Assembly (NCBI RefSeq): GCF_000218685.1
Contig: NW_006763299.1
Span: 864,061 to 928,060, forward strand
Length of the DNA: 64,000 nt
Reading direction: 5' to 3'
Source of the DNA: Serpula lacrymans var. lacrymans S7.9
Taxonomy: Eukaryota > Basidiomycota > Agaricomycetes > Boletales > Serpulaceae
A program made the position numbers and the translations under genes. The notes under the pieces are model-generated. The model ran no database searches, was not told the origin of the DNA, and saw nothing but the letters and a program-made list of their open reading frames with translations. Of this stretch, positions 60,949 through 64,000 are shown piece by piece (within the stretch, counting starts at the first letter, position 1; every line of letters begins with the position of its first letter).

Positions 60949-63900
60949 AAGGACAATAGTTTTGTAAATAGTTTCTCTTCTCTTTCGATCGAAGATTCTT
61001 GTCTGCCGTCCACCACGAGTTGTATTAGTACAGATCATGAAAATGATATTGCATTGGCCAAAGACGCAGCAGATCTGAGATTAAAAGAGAAAGAAACAAA
61101 AAGAGATGTGAACCTGAACAGGGAACAGGTTAGAAAAATCCCTAAAACTTCAGAAACAACAGAACCACAGAAAGCAGTGACTCAATTGGGAAGCACTGAT
61201 GTAACTGATGGTTCGACCAGTTCCAAAGAGGTCAGGAACACCTCTAATAAAAACCTAGACCACAAAGAGAGACAAAGACTGACAGCGGCATGGACGCCAC
61301 TTTGGGTTGCAGAAAGATTACGAGACCAAAAGGAAGAAAGATCCATTGGTATTCTCAACATCTGGACGCACCAAAAAAGAAGTAGAGAAGTCACAATAGA
61401 GACAATACGAGAGCTGAATGCATTAACACTGCACGAAGCAGAACTTGCTCTATTAGAGTTACACACCCCGAAAAAGTACATTAGGGGAACGCAAGGAAAC
61501 CAGATGAACATTTCTTGCAGACTTACAACTCTTGACACAAATCGATCAACGACGATCGAAGCTCTCCTAGATAGTGGATGTACGGGGAGTTGCATAGACT
61601 CTACGTTCGTAAAAGAACAAAAATATGAAACGAAGAAGATACCGAGACCAATTCCAGTATACAATGCTGATGGCACGCTTAACAAAGACGGTGCTATCAA
61701 AGAATTTATAGAACTACGGATGAGCATAGGAGACCACGAAGAAAACATTCACTTCGCCGTAACAAGCTTAGGGAGTGGACGCATGTTCCTCGGACATGAG
61801 TGGTTAACGAAGCACAATCCCACTATAGACTGGAAAAAGTCAGAGTTGAACTTTGATAGATGCCCGAAAGAATGTAAACGACAGGTTGACTTCCTTGATC
61901 CGGAAGAAGACCCTGACACATACTTTTCGGAAGTAGATCGCTCAGATGGGGATCAGCTGATCCAAGTGAATCTAATGAACTATGAAGATACTTCTATTGA
62001 CGATCATTACTACCACATTAGGGCACAAGGCACAACAGCTCAGGAGCTCGCCGAAGCCGCTGGTAAAGATCAGAAAGAAGGAGGATTCGAAAAAATAGTT
62101 CCAAAACATCTCCACGATTACAAAGACGTATTCGATAAGGAGTCATTGGATGCATTGCCAGAGAGACGCCAATGGGATCATGCCATAGAACTCATCCCAG
62201 GCGACCACACTCTGGACTGCAAATGTTATCCATTAGCTTTAGGAGAACAAGAACAATTAGATGCGTTCATAAACGAAAACCTCGAATCAGGAAGAATCAG
62301 ACCTTCCAAATCACAATTCGCATCACCGTTCTTCTTCATCAAAAAGAAAGATGGAAAACTTAGACCTGTCCAAGACTACCGGAGATTGAATGATATCACC
62401 ATCAAGAATAGATACCCGCTACCTCTGATAAATGAACTTGTAGACAAGCTCAGGGGCGCGAAATACTTTACAAAGTTAGATATCAGATGGGGATACAACA
62501 ATATCCGTATCAAGGATGGAGATGAACACAAAGCAGCCTTCAGAACGAATAGGGGGCTCTTTGAACCGTTAGTGATGTTCTTTGGACTCACGAATTCACC
62601 AGCAACATTTCAAACGATGATGAATGCGCTGTTTAAAGATTTGATTGATGACGGAAAGGTAGTAATATACCTCGACGACATCATGATCTTCACAAGAACG
62701 ATTGAAGAACACCGCGCAATGACGCGTAGAGTGTTAGATATCTTAAGGAAGAATAACCTTTACTTGAAACCTGAAAAATGCGATTTCGAAGAGACCTCAA
62801 CAGAGTACTTAGGTCTCATCATTTCCGAAAACGAAATCCGCATGGATCCAGTCAAAGTAAAAGGAATTATGGAATGGCCAGAATGCAAATCCAAAAAGGA
62901 AGTACAAGCATTCTTGGGTTTCGTAAACTTCTATAGAAGATTCATCGAAGGCTTTGGGTTGATCGCCAAGCCATTAACTAAATTGACCGGGAAAGTAGAG
63001 TTCGTGTGGGGACAGGAACAGATCGACGCCTTTAACGGATTAAAAACCCGTGTCGGATCGACTCCCGTACTCGCCTTACCTACCGATGACGGACAATTTA
63101 AAATTGAAGCTGATAGCAGCGATTACGCGATGGGAGTAGTTCTATCACAGATGCAAGATGGGAAATGGAAACCTATTGCATATCTTTCAAAAGCGCTAAA
63201 CCCCACAGAGCGCAACTATGAGATCTATGATAAAGAACTCCTGGCCATAATGACTGCGTTAGACGAGTGGAGACATTATCTTGTTGATGCAAAAGAGGTG
63301 TTTGAGATCTGGACAGACCACCAGAATCTCCTATATTACAAACAACCTCAAAAGCTCAACAGACGACAAGCTAGATGGGTTATGGAATTGAGCAACTATC
63401 ACTTTACGCTCCACCACATTCCAGGTACAAAACACATCAAAGCAGACCTTCTCTCGAGACGAGCAGATCATGAAAGGGGAGTGGATGATAATGAAGACGT
63501 AATCGTTCTAAAAGCAGAACATTTCCGTATGATGATTTCACACACTGAAAGACAACGCATGGCAGAGCAATCAGCCGATGCAGTGGAATTGTACAAATGG
63601 ATTTGCAAAAGAATGATGAACGTAGACGAAGTAGCGCGGAAGATGATAGAGAAAGGAGAAGATAGAGAGAAAGGAATTTGGATGGAGGATGAGATGTTGA
63701 TCTTCAAAGGGAGAATCTATATTCCCAAAGACGGGAAATTACGAGAACATATCATTAAAGAAAACCATGATTCCACGATAGCAGGACACCCCGGACAGTA
63801 TAAAACCAAAGAACTGGTAACTAGATGGTATTGGTGGCCGTACATGGACAGAGATATCCGGAAATACGTAGAAGGCTGTGAAACGTGTCAACGCACTAAG

Positions 63901-64000
63901 ATTAACCATCAAAAGAAAGCGGCACCGTTACACCCAAATGAAATCCCAACCAGACCATGGGAAATCATTACCACAGACCTAATCGGACCACTGCCGGAAT
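60913..64000 (+). CDS. pol: Retrotransposon pol (Ty3/gypsy), open at right edge
   Basis: An uninterrupted frame, -1 relative to gag, runs to the last base of the window without a stop (over 1,000 codons). Domains in order: aspartic protease with LLDSGCTGS (Asp codon 61570); reverse transcriptase with SPFFFIKKKDGKLRPVQDYR, LRGAKYFTKLDIRWGYNNIR and the YLDDIMIF active site (62668-62691). The connection/RNase H follows with FKIEADSSDYAMGVVLSQ, RNYEIYDKELLAI and WTDHQNL (about 63100-63330). The integrase zinc finger is H-x3-H..C-x2-C-like (HDSTIAGHPG...CETCQRTK). The first catalytic Asp of the integrase core is in ITTDLIGPLPE at the edge. No start codon of its own is needed if it is made by frameshifting. 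Whether a chromodomain follows lies outside the window. Confidence 0.93.

Overview
The window is nuclear DNA of a filamentous fungus, most likely a mushroom-forming basidiomycete (Agaricomycetes). Protein genes are densely packed on both strands and cut by many short introns (about 45-80 nt, GT..AG, often GTNNGT donors). The products are typical fungal housekeeping proteins, each with its own promoter and no operons. The mobile elements (Ty3/gypsy chromovirus, fungal DDE transposase, small inverted-repeat elements) fit the same group. All exon joins are my manual reading.

Layout. 1-2.3 kb is a graveyard of mobile DNA: a 400 bp near-complete hairpin, a broken chromovirus pol end, an LTR-like segment and a tRNA-like sequence. 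2.8-17.6 kb holds a clathrin adaptor of the AP180/CALM type (-), ER alpha-1,2-mannosidase MNS1 (+), glycerol kinase GUT1 (+), DEAD-box helicase DBP9 (-) and a secreted serine carboxypeptidase (-). 17.6-21.1 kb has no gene I can support. 21.1-34.6 kb holds a NASP/Sim3 histone chaperone (+), gamma-glutamyl phosphate reductase PRO2 (-), PAF1 (-), an ELMO-domain protein (+) and methylenetetrahydrofolate reductase (-). 35.1-46.2 kb holds a DUF202 membrane protein (-), an unknown protein with an N-myristoylation-like start (+), a vacuolar-type amino acid transporter (+), an R3H-SUZ RNA-binding protein (+) and an acyl-CoA oxidase-like flavoprotein (-). 46.4-48.6 kb is a cluster of three non-autonomous inverted-repeat elements between two divergent genes. 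48.9-57.1 kb holds RPB4 (+), PUS1 (-), xylulokinase (-) and an F-box protein (-). 58.1-64 kb is a DDE transposase remnant followed by the 5' part of an apparently intact Ty3/gypsy retrotransposon that runs off the right edge.

The genes do not form one pathway. Themes are endocytosis/secretion (AP180, MNS1, carboxypeptidase), carbon and amino-acid metabolism (two FGGY kinases, PRO2, MTHFR, acyl-CoA oxidase, transporter) and RNA/chromatin functions (DBP9, NASP, PAF1, RPB4, PUS1, R3H-SUZ).

Most notable are: (1) a canonical -1 ribosomal frameshift signal at the gag/pol junction of the gypsy element (heptamer GGGTTTT, 5-nt spacer, 11-bp stem); (2) a PIF/Harbinger-like MITE with a TAA duplication and a hAT-like element with a perfect 8-bp duplication, side by side; (3) the long hairpin at 208-604; (4) a short membrane-protein ORF in the gypsy leader; (5) a run of LxxQxTG kinase-type motifs in the AP180 tail.
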